Below, one piece after another: positions 41,284-49,624 of a DNA stretch of 64,000 nt. The notes beneath the pieces were generated by a model. That model had not been told where the DNA came from and searched no databases. It saw only the letters and a program-made list of their open reading frames with translations. Numbering within the stretch: the stretch's first letter is position 1; each line of letters begins with the position of its first letter. Source of the stretch: JAJDUF01 sp965238265 (lineage in GTDB: Bacteria > Chloroflexota > UBA11872 > UBA12225 > JAJDUF01). The translations under genes were made by a program, and so were the position numbers. The stretch lies in assembly GCA_965238265.1 (NCBI GenBank), contig OZ250185.1, positions 1,860,001 to 1,924,000 of the forward strand. The letters run 5' to 3'.

Positions 41284-41532
41284 ATGAGTGACACGACCGT
41301 GACCTTTGAGCGCATCAGTGAAGTCATTGCTGCCACGCTCAAGGTTGATGCCGGGCAGATTACCGAGGACACCTCGTTCGTGGACGACCTCAAAGCGGAC
41401 TCGCTGGACCTCGTCGAGCTGATTATGGCCTTCGAGGACGAGTACGGCGTCGAGATCCCGGACGAAGACTCTCAGGCCATTCGCACAGTCGGGAATGCTG
41501 TGGAGTACGTGCAGAAGCGGCTCAACTCCTAG
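41284..41532 (+). CDS. acpP: Acyl carrier protein
   Basis: 82 aa, normal length. The DSL motif in DDLKADSLDLVELIMAFEDE places the phosphopantetheine Ser at residue 40. ISEVIAATLKVDAGQITEDT and EIPDEDSQAIRTVGNAVEYV complete the four-helix fold. It carries fatty-acyl intermediates. GAGAGAGG lies upstream. It is not adjacent to other fab genes; its 3' end overlaps the convergent MerR gene by 11 bp. Confidence 0.97.
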   Translation: MSDTTVTFERISEVIAATLKVDAGQITEDTSFVDDLKADSLDLVELIMAFEDEYGVEIPDEDSQAIRTVGNAVEYVQKRLNS

Positions 41533-42040
41533 TTCTAGCGCCGGTGACCTGGCCCGATTGCTCCGCAAGGTGGGTATCTAGTCGGGTGAGCCGGGCGCGG
41601 GTCCGCTTGAGGCGGCGCTGATAGCGATCTTGGAGCTGCTGCATCGCGCTCATGCGCTCCCGCACGAAGCCGACTTGCGCTTCGATAATCCCCATCGCCT
41701 TTTCCAGGCTGGCCCGTTTAGCCACCAGGTCGTCGGTTGACCGCCGCTCCGCGCGCAATTGCTGGAGCAATTCCTCGGCCTCCACGATCTCCTTGATGAG
41801 CGAAAGGGGCACACCAAGCAAGCGCTTAAGCTCGACGATCCGCTCCAAGCGATGCACGTCAGTATCCGAGTACAGGCGAAAGCCGCCTTCCATCCGGCCG
41901 GAGGGATCGAGCAATCCGATTGATTCGTAGTAGCGGAGGGTACGCTGAGTCACCCCCATCCGGTCGGCAAGCTCGCCGATTTGCATGAAGCCGCGGTCGG
42001 AATCCGACGGTGGGGACTGGCGTTCTTTTTTCGACTTCAC
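41522..42040 (-). CDS. MerR-family transcriptional regulator
   Basis: 172 aa. The MerR helix-turn-helix reads MQIGELADRMGVTQRTLRYY followed by ESIGLLDPSGRMEGGFRLYS. The second wing helix LERIVELKRLLGVPLSLIKE and a long coiled-coil dimerisation helix (to about residue 150) follow. No Cys cluster for metals is seen in the C-terminal part, so the effector is unknown. It overlaps acpP tail-to-tail by 11 bp, so read-through could give antisense pairing. Confidence 0.9.
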   Translation of the reverse strand: MKSKKERQSPPSDSDRGFMQIGELADRMGVTQRTLRYYESIGLLDPSGRMEGGFRLYSDTDVHRLERIVELKRLLGVPLSLIKEIVEAEELLQQLRAERRSTDDLVAKRASLEKAMGIIEAQVGFVRERMSAMQQLQDRYQRRLKRTRARLTRLDTHLAEQSGQVTGARTRS

Positions 42041-42312
42041 CCGATACTTCCTTCGGCACGCCTCACCATCCTATGCTCCACTGCGCGGCCAGTCAAGCGC
42101 ACCGCCGACCGCAGTCGGTGGCGACCGGCTCCACCTAAGCGCGGGTGCGAGCGCCCGTGCGGATTGCCGCGCCAGGATGTGAAAGCTACACTAGCCTGGA
42201 TTATTCACCGGGGCAGCGCCCTTTATGGGGACCTCATGCAGACCGGGGTAGGGCATCTAGCGTCGGGCTGCTGTGCCGCAGGTGGGCAGGCTACGAGGGG
42301 TGGGGAAGGTCC

Positions 42313-42573
42313 GTGCGGGTCCTGAAGGTTTCGTCGCAGTCGAAGCCCAGCGCGGTGGCCGGCGCAATCGCCGGGGTCATCCGCGATACCGGCCGCGCCG
42401 AGGTGCAAGCCATCGGCGCCGGAGCCATCAACCAGGCGATCAAGGCCATAGCCATCGCCCGCGGGTACCTGGCGCCGGCCGGCATGGACATCGTCTGCGT
42501 GCCGGCATTTGTGGAAGTGCGCGTCAATAACGAAGAACGGACGGCAATGAAGCTGATCGTAGAGCCACGATGA
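42313..42573 (+). CDS. spoVS: Stage V sporulation protein S (SpoVS) family, Alba-like
   Basis: 86 aa from the GTG at 42313. VRVLKVSSQSKPSAVAGAIA, GVIRDTGRAEVQAIGAGAIN, QAIKAIAIARGYLAPAGMDI and VPAFVEVRVNNEERTAMKLI are near-canonical SpoVS. The protein has an Alba-like nucleic-acid-binding fold and affects sporulation in Bacillus, but occurs in non-sporulating Chloroflexota and Deinococcota with unknown role. Its stop overlaps the start of the PHP gene (ATGA), so translation is probably coupled. Confidence 0.92.
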   Translation: MRVLKVSSQSKPSAVAGAIAGVIRDTGRAEVQAIGAGAINQAIKAIAIARGYLAPAGMDIVCVPAFVEVRVNNEERTAMKLIVEPR

Positions 42574-43481
42574 ATACCAACCGCGCATCCGTGCAAATTG
42601 ACGAGCGTGCTGCGGCGGCGGCAGCCGCAGTCTCGGAGGTTGACCTCCACCTGCACACGACGGCCTCCGATGGCCTCCTCACGCCTCGTGCTCTCGTCCA
42701 GGCCGCCGCCGCCAGCGGCCTACGCACCATCGCCATCACCGACCACGATACAACCGACGGTGTAGCTGAAGCGACGGCCGCCGCGGCCGAGCTTGGCTCC
42801 TTGACGGTGATCCCCGGTGTCGAGCTGAGTGCGGCCCCGGACCCGGTGGAGTGCCATATGCTCGGCTACTTCGTGGACATCACCGCGCCGGGCCTGGTCA
42901 GTCGGCTGCGCGAGCTGCGGCTGGGGCGCACCGACCGCGGCCGCGCGATGGTCGAGCGGCTGGCAACGCTCGGCTTGCCGCTGCGCTGGGAGCGGGTCGA
43001 GCAGCTCGCCGGCGGGTCAGTCGGCCGGCCCCACATCGCGCGGGCGATGGTCGAACAGGGTTACGTCGAAACGGTTGCGGCGGCCTTTGACCAGTACATT
43101 GGTAGCGGCAGGCCGGCATACGTGGACCGTCCGACCCTGACCCCAACGGAATCAGTCGAGCTGATCCACGGGGCCGGTGGCGTCGCCGTCGTGGCCCATC
43201 CGTTCTCGCCGGTGCTCCCCGGCCTTGATGCCTTCTTACGCCGGCTCGCCGCCGTCGGCCTCGACGGTCTCGAAGTCTACTACGGCGACTATACGCCGGA
43301 GCGGGTCGCCCAGCTACGCCAGGTGGCCCGGCGGCACGGCCTCGTCGCTACGGGCGGGAGCGACTTCCACGGCCAAGAGGTCTTGCCGCAGTACGTCCTA
43401 GGCGGGACCAGCGTGCCCGCCTCGGTCGTAGCGGCGCTGCGGGAGGCGCGTGTACGGCGGCACGGCGCCTCAGCGTCGTAG
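42570..43481 (+). CDS. PHP-domain phosphoesterase (RNase AM / nucleoside bisphosphatase-like)
   Basis: 303 aa. VDLHLHTTASDG (HxH), IAITDHDTTDG, VIPGVELSA, the central insert region, VVAHPFSP and GGSDFHG supply the PHP trinuclear metal site. The layout is that of the YciV/RNase AM group, which hydrolyses 3',5'-nucleoside bisphosphates and trims RNA 5' ends. Coupling to a SpoVS (Alba-like) gene hints at an RNA-related role; this is inference. A low-complexity Ala-rich N-terminus precedes the first motif. Confidence 0.9.
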   Translation: MNTNRASVQIDERAAAAAAAVSEVDLHLHTTASDGLLTPRALVQAAAASGLRTIAITDHDTTDGVAEATAAAAELGSLTVIPGVELSAAPDPVECHMLGYFVDITAPGLVSRLRELRLGRTDRGRAMVERLATLGLPLRWERVEQLAGGSVGRPHIARAMVEQGYVETVAAAFDQYIGSGRPAYVDRPTLTPTESVELIHGAGGVAVVAHPFSPVLPGLDAFLRRLAAVGLDGLEVYYGDYTPERVAQLRQVARRHGLVATGGSDFHGQEVLPQYVLGGTSVPASVVAALREARVRRHGASAS

Positions 43482-43512
43482 GGACGCGATGAAGCGCGCC
43501 CAGGCGCTCGTC

Positions 43513-43618
43513 ATTGCGGCGCAAGCCGCAATCCGGCAGATGGGGCCTGGACTGCGGCTGCCGCCGGAACGACGGTCGGGAACCACTGACCACTAGCCAC
43601 TGACCACTGACCACTGAT
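43513..43618. repeat. Palindromes plus CCACTGA heptamer tandem repeat
   Basis: ATTGCGGCGCAAGCCGCAAT (43513-43532) and an imperfect partner (CTGCGGCTGCCGCCGGAAC) are followed by about five copies of CCACTGA (43583-43618), with one CCACTAG variant. It lies between the PHP gene and the convergent coaE; the array ends at the 3' end of coaE. Confidence 0.8.
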
Positions 43619-44219
43619 CGAGCCACAGGCGACCCACTTGCCCCGCTAGCTCAACCGGCGTGCCGCTGTTATCTAGGAGGACGACCGGGCGCGGCGGCGG
43701 CTCCTGCAGAAATAGGCGGGCCTTCCCCTCCCACGGCTGCTGGGCTGCCAAGCGGGCGGCGATGGCGGCAGCATCGAGGCCGCGGGCTTGCAGCCGGCGC
43801 CGCTGGGCGGCTGTGGGTGCGGTGACAATCCATAGCTCGTCCACCAGGCGCCCGGCGCCGGACTCGACGAGCTTTACGGCATCCAGCACGGCTACGGCGC
43901 GCCGCTTGCGCTGTGCCTGCGCCAACCGCTGCTCTTGCTCGGCGAGCACGTAGGGGTAGACGAGCGTCTCGAGGTCCGCGAGTGCCGCCGGGTCGGAGAA
44001 GACCGTGCGGCCCAGCGCCGCCCGATCCAGCGTGCCATCGGGAGCGAGCACGGCGGGGCTGAAGCGCTCGACGATCCGGGCCACGAGCGCGCAGTTGTGG
44101 GCGTACAGCGTGTGAACAACCTGATCGCCGTCAATGACGGCAGCGCCCTTCGCGGCGAGCAGACTCGCCACGGTGCTCTTGCCGACGGCTATCGCTCCAG
44201 TCAGGCCAACGACATACAT
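43593..44219 (-). CDS. coaE: Dephospho-CoA kinase
   Basis: 208 aa. The P-loop is in MYVVGLTGAIAVGKSTVASL (Lys14). VIDGDQVVHTLY is the conserved acidic substrate motif (usual form DADxxxH), and ERFSPAVLAPDGTLDRAALG and VVLLDNSGTPVELAGQVGRL are typical. It adds the 3'-phosphate in the last step of CoA synthesis. Its 3' end (about 20 bp) lies in the CCACTGA tandem repeat, so the last residues SVVSG are repeat-encoded. Confidence 0.95.
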   Translation of the reverse strand: MYVVGLTGAIAVGKSTVASLLAAKGAAVIDGDQVVHTLYAHNCALVARIVERFSPAVLAPDGTLDRAALGRTVFSDPAALADLETLVYPYVLAEQEQRLAQAQRKRRAVAVLDAVKLVESGAGRLVDELWIVTAPTAAQRRRLQARGLDAAAIAARLAAQQPWEGKARLFLQEPPPRPVVLLDNSGTPVELAGQVGRLWLDQWSVVSG

Positions 44220-44255
44220 CGGCCTATTGTACGCCTACCCCGCCGGCCGTGGCCG

Positions 44256-45068
44256 TCACGCCAGGAAGCGTCGCGCGTTGCCGCGGCAGAGCTGGGCCTT
44301 CACCGCGTCGGGCAGGTCGGCGTATTGGAGCGCCAGCAGCGGTGACTCTGCGATGGTCAGCGGCAGGTTGGTGCCGAATACCAGCCGGTCGGCGCCGACG
44401 CTTTCCACCAGCAACGCGCACTCGTCGAGCGGTCCCTGCACGAGCGAGAGGTCGAAGACGACCTTTAGCGGCTGATGGGCCGCCAGCTCACGCCACAGGC
44501 TCCGAATCAATTCGGTCCGCAGCCCGGCAACGATCCAGCGCAGGGCGGGGAACGCGGCGATGGCGCTCGCCAGCGTCGCGTTGCCGACGGGCGGCACCTG
44601 CACCAGCCAGTGTTGAGTGCGGGGGTCCTCCAGCGCCGTGGCGACCCGCACCGGCAAGCCGGCGTCCTGCGCGCGGTCGAGCAGCGCGGCAGCGGCGCTG
44701 CCGGCCAGGTCGTAGGCATGGTAGTTCGGATGCAGATGGATGCCTCCCGTGCCCGGCGCCAGCCCCAGCTCCTCCTGGCAGAGCCGCAGATCGTCCTCCC
44801 AGCCGGGGAAGGCGGGATTGCCGGTATAGAAGGGCACGAAACGGTCGGCGTGTGGCGCGATCAAGGCCGCCAGCTCGCGGTTGCCGACGAGGCAGTCCTT
44901 GAGGAAGACGTTTTCCAGGCGGGACACGGCGGCGCGCTCGATTCCGAGCCGATCCATGCGGGCGAGCAGGCGGTCTACGGTGGTGCAGGGATAGCGGCGA
45001 AACGGCCACTCCCCGAGGTAGCAGTTCAGGTCAACGAGCGGGGGTAGCGTGTGGCTGGTTATGCTCAT
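44256..45068 (-). CDS. Amidohydrolase-family protein (first of a tandem pair)
   Basis: 270 aa. The TIM-barrel amidohydrolase pattern is partial: LVDLNCYLGEWPFRRYP replaces the usual D-x-H-x-H, so two metal ligands are missing at the N-terminus. GIHLHPNYHAYDL and LRWIVAGLRTE are the middle strands; DRLVFGTNLPLTIAESPLLA is the C-terminal strand, where the metal Asp of 'GSDWP' is replaced by Asn. Missing metal residues suggest a metal-free or structural variant. Its ATGA overlap with the upstream amidohydrolase (45065) indicates coupled translation and shared function. Confidence 0.82.
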   Translation of the reverse strand: MSITSHTLPPLVDLNCYLGEWPFRRYPCTTVDRLLARMDRLGIERAAVSRLENVFLKDCLVGNRELAALIAPHADRFVPFYTGNPAFPGWEDDLRLCQEELGLAPGTGGIHLHPNYHAYDLAGSAAAALLDRAQDAGLPVRVATALEDPRTQHWLVQVPPVGNATLASAIAAFPALRWIVAGLRTELIRSLWRELAAHQPLKVVFDLSLVQGPLDECALLVESVGADRLVFGTNLPLTIAESPLLALQYADLPDAVKAQLCRGNARRFLA

Positions 45069-45862
45069 GCGCCGTGATCCTCGCGCTGGGCCAGGAGGCG
45101 CGCCATGTTGCCGTACAAAATCTTCTCTTTGTCGGCGTCGCTCAATGCTGCGCCCAGCACCTTGGCTAGCTGCGAGGTCAGGGCGCGCCCGGGGAGGTCC
45201 GAGCCAAAGACCACCCGGTCGGCGCCCACGGCGTTGACCAACGCTTCAACGCTGCCATCCACCGCGTCGGTGCCGGCGAGATCGCAGTAGATGTTGTCCA
45301 CGCCGCGCGCGGCCTTGGCGCCGTACACGAAATCGCCGCCCGAGTGGTACATCACCATCATCGCGTCGGGATGACGTTGCGCCAGCTCGCGGAACATCAT
45401 GGGCGTCGACTCTGCCGGTTGGTTGCCCATCGTCTTGACCCAGGTATGCTGGCAGACCGGCACGCGGCGGGCAGCGCACCAGGCGACGAGCGGGTCCAGC
45501 TCCGGCTGGTCGCAGGGCAGCGCGACGTGGAGCTTCAGCCCGACGAAACCGCGCCGGCCGATCCACTCCTCCATCTCGGCGAGCGACGCCGCGGTATGCT
45601 GTGGGTTCACAAAGCACAGGCCCAGCGCCCGCCCACGGCTCCGCTCGACGATCTGCCGGTTCTCGGCATTCGCAGCGTGCAGATAGGCAGCATCGGGGAA
45701 CGAGTCGCTGGGCTGGCCGGACGGCCGCAAGCAGCTCGTCAGGTAGGTAACGTCGAGCTTCTCCGCCCAGTCGAGGCAGCGCTCCCAGTGATCGCCCTGT
45801 TCCTCGGTCGGGATAAATCCGGACCAGTCCCAGGTATGGACGTGACAATCAATGATGGGCAT
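45065..45862 (-). CDS. Amidohydrolase-family protein (second of a tandem pair)
   Basis: 265 aa. MPIIDCHVHTWDW has the full H-x-H metal pair. GLKLHVALPCDQPELDPLVA, PVCQHTWVKTMGN (metal His) and VVFGSDLPGRALTSQLAKVL (metal Asp) follow. Family members hydrolyse lactones or decarboxylate aromatic acids. GGAAGGG precedes the ATG. It is upstream of, and overlapping, the degenerate paralogue at 44256. The pair could form a hetero-oligomer of one active and one inactive subunit. Confidence 0.9.
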   Translation of the reverse strand: MPIIDCHVHTWDWSGFIPTEEQGDHWERCLDWAEKLDVTYLTSCLRPSGQPSDSFPDAAYLHAANAENRQIVERSRGRALGLCFVNPQHTAASLAEMEEWIGRRGFVGLKLHVALPCDQPELDPLVAWCAARRVPVCQHTWVKTMGNQPAESTPMMFRELAQRHPDAMMVMYHSGGDFVYGAKAARGVDNIYCDLAGTDAVDGSVEALVNAVGADRVVFGSDLPGRALTSQLAKVLGAALSDADKEKILYGNMARLLAQREDHGA

Positions 45863-45941
45863 AGCAAACGCCCTTCCTGCTCAATAGCGCACCTATCCCA
45901 ACCCTTCCCTAGAGGAAAACCGCTGCCGGTCGCCGCACGGA

Positions 45942-45985
45942 CTCCCCTTCCCTGCCAGGGAAGGGGCCGGGGGTTAGGTCCAACG
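45942..45985. repeat. Palindromic repeat, CCCTTCCCTG family
   Basis: CTCCCCTTCCCTGCCAGGGA continuing AGGGGCCGGGGGTTAGGT, nearly identical to 41110-41150. It is located between the amidohydrolase pair and the SRPBCC gene. Confidence 0.75.
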
Positions 45986-45999
45986 ATGATACACCAAGA

Positions 46000-46446
46000 T
46001 TAGCCGGCTTCGAGGATCGCCTTCAGGACCACCAATTCCTGGTGGAGCTGTCGCCGCATCATGATGCGGACCAGGGGGCCAAGCAGCGTGAACGTGATGG
46101 TCGTGAAGAGACCATCCGAGCCGGCATCAATGGTGTTGGTGACCTTTGTGCCCCGGCCCGCTCGCTCCAGGTCAAGCTCGCCCTCAAAGGGAAACGGCCC
46201 TTCGGTTGACCGCGTGGCGAAGTGCCGCTGCGGCCGGTAGGCCGTGACCTCATAGTCAATGGTGTGGGTCTTACCCCCGTAGGTGTACTTGCTGGTAAAC
46301 GTGGCTCCCTCGCCCATGTCCCGGCCGTTGGACATGCGCGGCTCGCTGACGCCAACCACCCACTGATCCATATTCTCGATATTGGCGACGAACGCCCACA
46401 CGTCCTCGATGGGTCGTTCGACGACGATGCTGGTTTCGGTCTTCAT
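46000..46446 (-). CDS. SRPBCC / polyketide-cyclase-like protein
   Basis: 148 aa. TSIVVERPIEDVWAFVANIE and MDQWVVGVSEPRMSNGRDMG start the START/Bet v1-like helix-grip fold. GPFPFEGELDLERAGRGTKV and TNTIDAGSDGLFTTITFTLL continue it, and the last helix is RRQLHQELVVLKAIL. It binds or transports a hydrophobic ligand, unknown. GGGAGGCGAGAGG precedes the ATG. Confidence 0.9.
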   Translation of the reverse strand: MKTETSIVVERPIEDVWAFVANIENMDQWVVGVSEPRMSNGRDMGEGATFTSKYTYGGKTHTIDYEVTAYRPQRHFATRSTEGPFPFEGELDLERAGRGTKVTNTIDAGSDGLFTTITFTLLGPLVRIMMRRQLHQELVVLKAILEAG

Positions 46447-46586
46447 CCTCTCGCCTCCCGCGTGTGACTTGGTGCGCTGCGACCGGTGGCGGTTGCTCAG
46501 GCCGCGCGGCGCACCCGAACAAATGAACGAGTGGCGCTCTACGCAGTTTCTCGCCGGCCGCCGGCTCCGTGCGGCCAGGGAGCATC

Positions 46587-46678
46587 ATTCCGGCGCAAGC
46601 CGGAATCCAACCCCGTAGGGGCGTCCCTTGTGGGCGCCCTGTACCATGACCGGGGGCAACCCTTGTGGTTGCCCCTAC
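46587..46678. repeat. ATTCC palindrome and GGGGCAACC hairpin
   Basis: ATTCCGGCGCAAGCCGGAAT (46587-46606), then GTAGGGGCGTCCCTTGTGGG, then the hairpin GGGGGCAACCCTTGTGGTTG ending CCCC. The same series (without the first element) occurs in reverse order at 8948-9040. Confidence 0.75.
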
Positions 46679-46714
46679 TTCGGCCGCCGGCAGCCGGGGA
46701 GTGAGGCGTGGGCG

Positions 46715-47890
46715 ATGGCAACGACGAAACGGCACTTTGACGTGATTGTGGTCGGCGTTGGGGGAATGGGCAGTGCCGCTACCTATCAGTTGGCCCAACG
46801 CGGCGCTCGTGTGCTCGGTCTGGAGCAGTTTGGTATTCCGCACGAGCTTGGCAGCTCGCACGGGCTGACGCGCATCATCCGACAGGCCTACTACGAGGAC
46901 CCGCGCTACGTGCCGCTCCTCCGCCGCGCCTACGAGCTGTGGCAGGCGCTCGAAGCGGCCGTGGGCGAGCAGCTACTCTTCATCACCGGCATGCTCAACA
47001 TCGGCGCGCCGGGGACCTTCAACTTCGAGGGTGCGTGGCGCGCGGCTCGGGAGCACGACCTCCCGCACGAGGTGCTGTCGGCCGACGAGGTGCGCCGTCG
47101 CTATCCGGCCTTCCACCTGCCGGACGAGATGCGCGCGCTCTACGAGCCGCTGGGCGGGTTCTTGCTGCCGGAGCGGTGCATTGTGGGGCACGTGGAGCAG
47201 GCTATCGCGGCCGGGGCGGAGGTCCACGGCCACGAGGCCGTCACTGCTTGGCAGCCCGACGGTGCCGGGGTGCAGGTCACTACGACGCGCGACGCTTACT
47301 ACGCCGACCGGCTCGTGCTGACGGCCGGCGCTTGGGTTGGCAAGCTGCTGGCGGCGTTGCGTCTGCCCCTACAGGTCGAGCGGCAGGTGCTTGGCTGGTT
47401 CCAGCCCCAGCAGCCCGAGCTGTTCCAGGTCGGGCGCATGCCCGTGTGGGGCCTGGTGGGAGAGGAGGGCTATGCTTACGGCTCTCCCCTGTACGGCGTG
47501 CCCGGCTTCAAGATCGGCAAATACCACCATCGGGGCGAGATCGTAGACCCGAATACGGTGAGCCGCACGGCCGATGCCGAGGATGAGGAGGTTCTGCGGG
47601 CCTTCCTGCGCCGCTATTTCCCCCTGGCCGACGGCCCGACGATGCAGCTCAAGGTGTGTATGTTCACGAATACGCCGGACGAGCACTTTATCCTCGACCG
47701 CCATCCCGAATGGCCCCAAGTGTGCTTGGCCTCGGCCTGCTCTGGACATGGCTTCAAGATGACATCGGTCGTGGGTGAGATCATGGCCGATCTCGCCTTG
47801 GACGGCGAGACAAAGCACGACATTGACCTGTTCCGCTTGGCGCGATTTGCCGGCGCCACGGCCGCACCGGCCACGGCGTCGGCGCGGTAA
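46715..47890 (+). CDS. solA: FAD-dependent amine oxidase (monomeric sarcosine oxidase / SolA-like)
   Basis: 391 aa from the ATG at 46715. FDVIVVGVGGMGSAATYQLA is the FAD Rossmann loop (GxGxxGS). EQFGIPHELGSSHGLTRIIR matches the MSOX signature (GSSHGxxRIIR). GFLLPERCI and LVLTAGAWVGKLL are typical. CLASACSGHGFKMTSVVGEI carries the position where family members attach FAD covalently to Cys (usually PxxxxCxY/M), present here as Cys in ASACSGHGFK or, more likely, KVCMFTNTPDEHF. It oxidises N-methylated amino acids. No operon partner is seen. Confidence 0.92.
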   Translation: MATTKRHFDVIVVGVGGMGSAATYQLAQRGARVLGLEQFGIPHELGSSHGLTRIIRQAYYEDPRYVPLLRRAYELWQALEAAVGEQLLFITGMLNIGAPGTFNFEGAWRAAREHDLPHEVLSADEVRRRYPAFHLPDEMRALYEPLGGFLLPERCIVGHVEQAIAAGAEVHGHEAVTAWQPDGAGVQVTTTRDAYYADRLVLTAGAWVGKLLAALRLPLQVERQVLGWFQPQQPELFQVGRMPVWGLVGEEGYAYGSPLYGVPGFKIGKYHHRGEIVDPNTVSRTADAEDEEVLRAFLRRYFPLADGPTMQLKVCMFTNTPDEHFILDRHPEWPQVCLASACSGHGFKMTSVVGEIMADLALDGETKHDIDLFRLARFAGATAAPATASAR

Positions 47891-47916
47891 GCGCCAGGCA
47901 GCGCGGTGAGAGAGCA

Positions 47917-48927
47917 ATGCGCTCGACCTGGCGCCCGCGGCTTATCCTGCTCCTCATCGCCGTCGCTGTCGGCCTGGCGGTAGGGGAAGTCGCGGCGCGG
48001 CTCGTCGGCATCCAACCGATCACCGCCTTGCCGCCACCGGTACGTGTGGCTGTGGAGCATCCCTCGCTCGGCTGGGTGAACCGGCCGGGCGTCCACCTCT
48101 CCTGGGACGCCGGCAATGCGCCGATGACCTTCTGGCCCGATGGACGCCGCGCCACTCGTGCCGCGCCTGATACGCCGCAGGAGGCAGTAGCTCAGGTGGC
48201 GCTCATCGGAGGGTCGTTCACCCAAGGGTACGGGGTCGCGGATGAGCACACCTTTGGCTGGCTTCTCGACGCCCGCTTCCCCGGCCTCGGCGTGGACAAC
48301 TACGGCACCGGCGGCTACGGCACCTATCAGTCGCTCCTGCTGCTGGAGCAGTTCTTCCGGCAGGACAGCTTCCGACCCGCACTCGTGATCTATGGCTTTG
48401 CCGCGTTTCACGGCGAGCGCAACGTCGGGGCCTATCGGCATGTCGTCACGCTCCGCACACAGGTCGGCGAGCGGTTGGCCCCGCCGCACGTGCTCATCGC
48501 AGAAGGCGAGTTGACCCGTCGAGCGCCATTCCATATCGGAAGTTGGCCGCTGGAGGACATCTCGGCGCTGGTCTCGCTGGTTCATCTGAGCCAGCTGCGC
48601 TGGACGCTGCGCGGACGCGAGCAACAGATCGTGCCGGTGACGCAGCGCCTGCTGGCACGGATGGATCGGCTGACGCGGGACCGGGGTTCTCGCCTACTGG
48701 TGGCGATCCTGGCCGGTGAGCCACGCGACCGCGAGGACCAAGCGCCGTATGCGCGCTTTCTCCAGGACCAGGGTATCGCCTTCGTGAACTGCACCCATCC
48801 GGGGTACCATGACGACCCACGGCTCCGGCTCGGCGAGAGCGGGCATCCGAGTCCCGTGCTGCACGCAGCCTGGGCCGACTGCATCGCCGCCTGGATCACC
48901 GCCCACCAGCCCGGCGCGGCGCGCTGA
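47917..48927 (+). CDS. Membrane-anchored SGNH/GDSL-like hydrolase
   Basis: 336 aa. The N-terminus MRSTWRPRLILLLIAVAVGL is a signal anchor. VALIGGSFTQGYGVADEHTF is block I with the nucleophile Ser100. DNYGTGGYGTYQSLLLLEQF resembles block II (Gly), and LVIYGFAAFHGERNVG block III (usual Asn replaced). GESGHPSPVLHAAWADCI is block V with the catalytic Asp/His-like Ser-x-x-His ('E-x-x-H'). It is probably an extracytoplasmic esterase or acetyl transferase-type enzyme acting on glycans. 26 bp after the amine oxidase gene. Confidence 0.8.
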   Translation: MRSTWRPRLILLLIAVAVGLAVGEVAARLVGIQPITALPPPVRVAVEHPSLGWVNRPGVHLSWDAGNAPMTFWPDGRRATRAAPDTPQEAVAQVALIGGSFTQGYGVADEHTFGWLLDARFPGLGVDNYGTGGYGTYQSLLLLEQFFRQDSFRPALVIYGFAAFHGERNVGAYRHVVTLRTQVGERLAPPHVLIAEGELTRRAPFHIGSWPLEDISALVSLVHLSQLRWTLRGREQQIVPVTQRLLARMDRLTRDRGSRLLVAILAGEPRDREDQAPYARFLQDQGIAFVNCTHPGYHDDPRLRLGESGHPSPVLHAAWADCIAAWITAHQPGAAR

Positions 48928-48980
48928 ACGGTGCTTGCGAGGCGGCTATCCCGTGACGGCGGGCCAAAGGAGTCTGGACC

Positions 48981-49580
48981 ATGACGACTGCGGAAGTGAA
49001 GATCGTCGAGGGCCTTGATGAGCAGTATGTGGACGATGCTCTGCGTGTGGCATACGAGGCGTTCGCCGCGAAGTTCCGCATTGGCTTCCGGCACGCCGAC
49101 GATCTCCGGCGGCTCTTTCGAGACTCGGTAGATACCAAGAGCTGCTTCTCGGCGCTCGTTGACGAGCAATGCGCGGGCCTCCTGACCTTCCGCACGGATA
49201 GCCAAGAGTTCTACCACCTGAGCACGGGAGCGCTCTTTACGCGATTCTCGCCGCTGCGAGCGATCCGCATGCTGTTCAATCTCCTGCTGCTGACCGACGG
49301 CACCAAGGCCGATGAATTCGTCGTAGATTCCCTTGCCGTTGATCCATCGTCCCGGGGCATGGGTGTCGGGACCACGCTGCTGCGGAAGGCGGAGGATCGG
49401 GCCAGGTCAATGGGCAAGCGCACGATGTCGCTGGGCGTGATCGCCGAGAACGCGGGCGCCATCCGGTTGTACGAGCGGCTGGGCTACCGGACCACGCAAA
49501 CCTGGCGCGGCTACCTCGTGCGGCTCGCAACCGGGTCGGCCGAGGTGCATCGGATGGGAAAGCCCCTCGTCTACCAGTAG
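48981..49580 (+). CDS. GNAT-family N-acetyltransferase
   Basis: 199 aa. DEFVVDSLAVDPSSRGMGVG is motif A, with the RGMGVGTT acetyl-CoA loop; ERLGYRTTQTWRGYLVR is motif B. The N-terminal part (EGLDEQYVDDALRVAYEAFA) contains the usual V-A-x-x-A-F region. The substrate is not known. CAAAGGAG precedes the ATG. The final 25 residues (SAEVHRMGKPLVYQ) are close in DNA to the end of the sulfite-oxidase-like gene only by chance. Confidence 0.9.
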   Translation: MTTAEVKIVEGLDEQYVDDALRVAYEAFAAKFRIGFRHADDLRRLFRDSVDTKSCFSALVDEQCAGLLTFRTDSQEFYHLSTGALFTRFSPLRAIRMLFNLLLLTDGTKADEFVVDSLAVDPSSRGMGVGTTLLRKAEDRARSMGKRTMSLGVIAENAGAIRLYERLGYRTTQTWRGYLVRLATGSAEVHRMGKPLVYQ

Positions 49581-49624
49581 CGCTCATCGGCCCAGGGGGC
49601 GGCGAGTAGGAGGTGGTGTGACCA

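Noticed and set aside
43583..43618. CRISPR-like or satellite regulatory array
   Set aside because: It is a simple CCACTGA heptamer tandem repeat without spacers.
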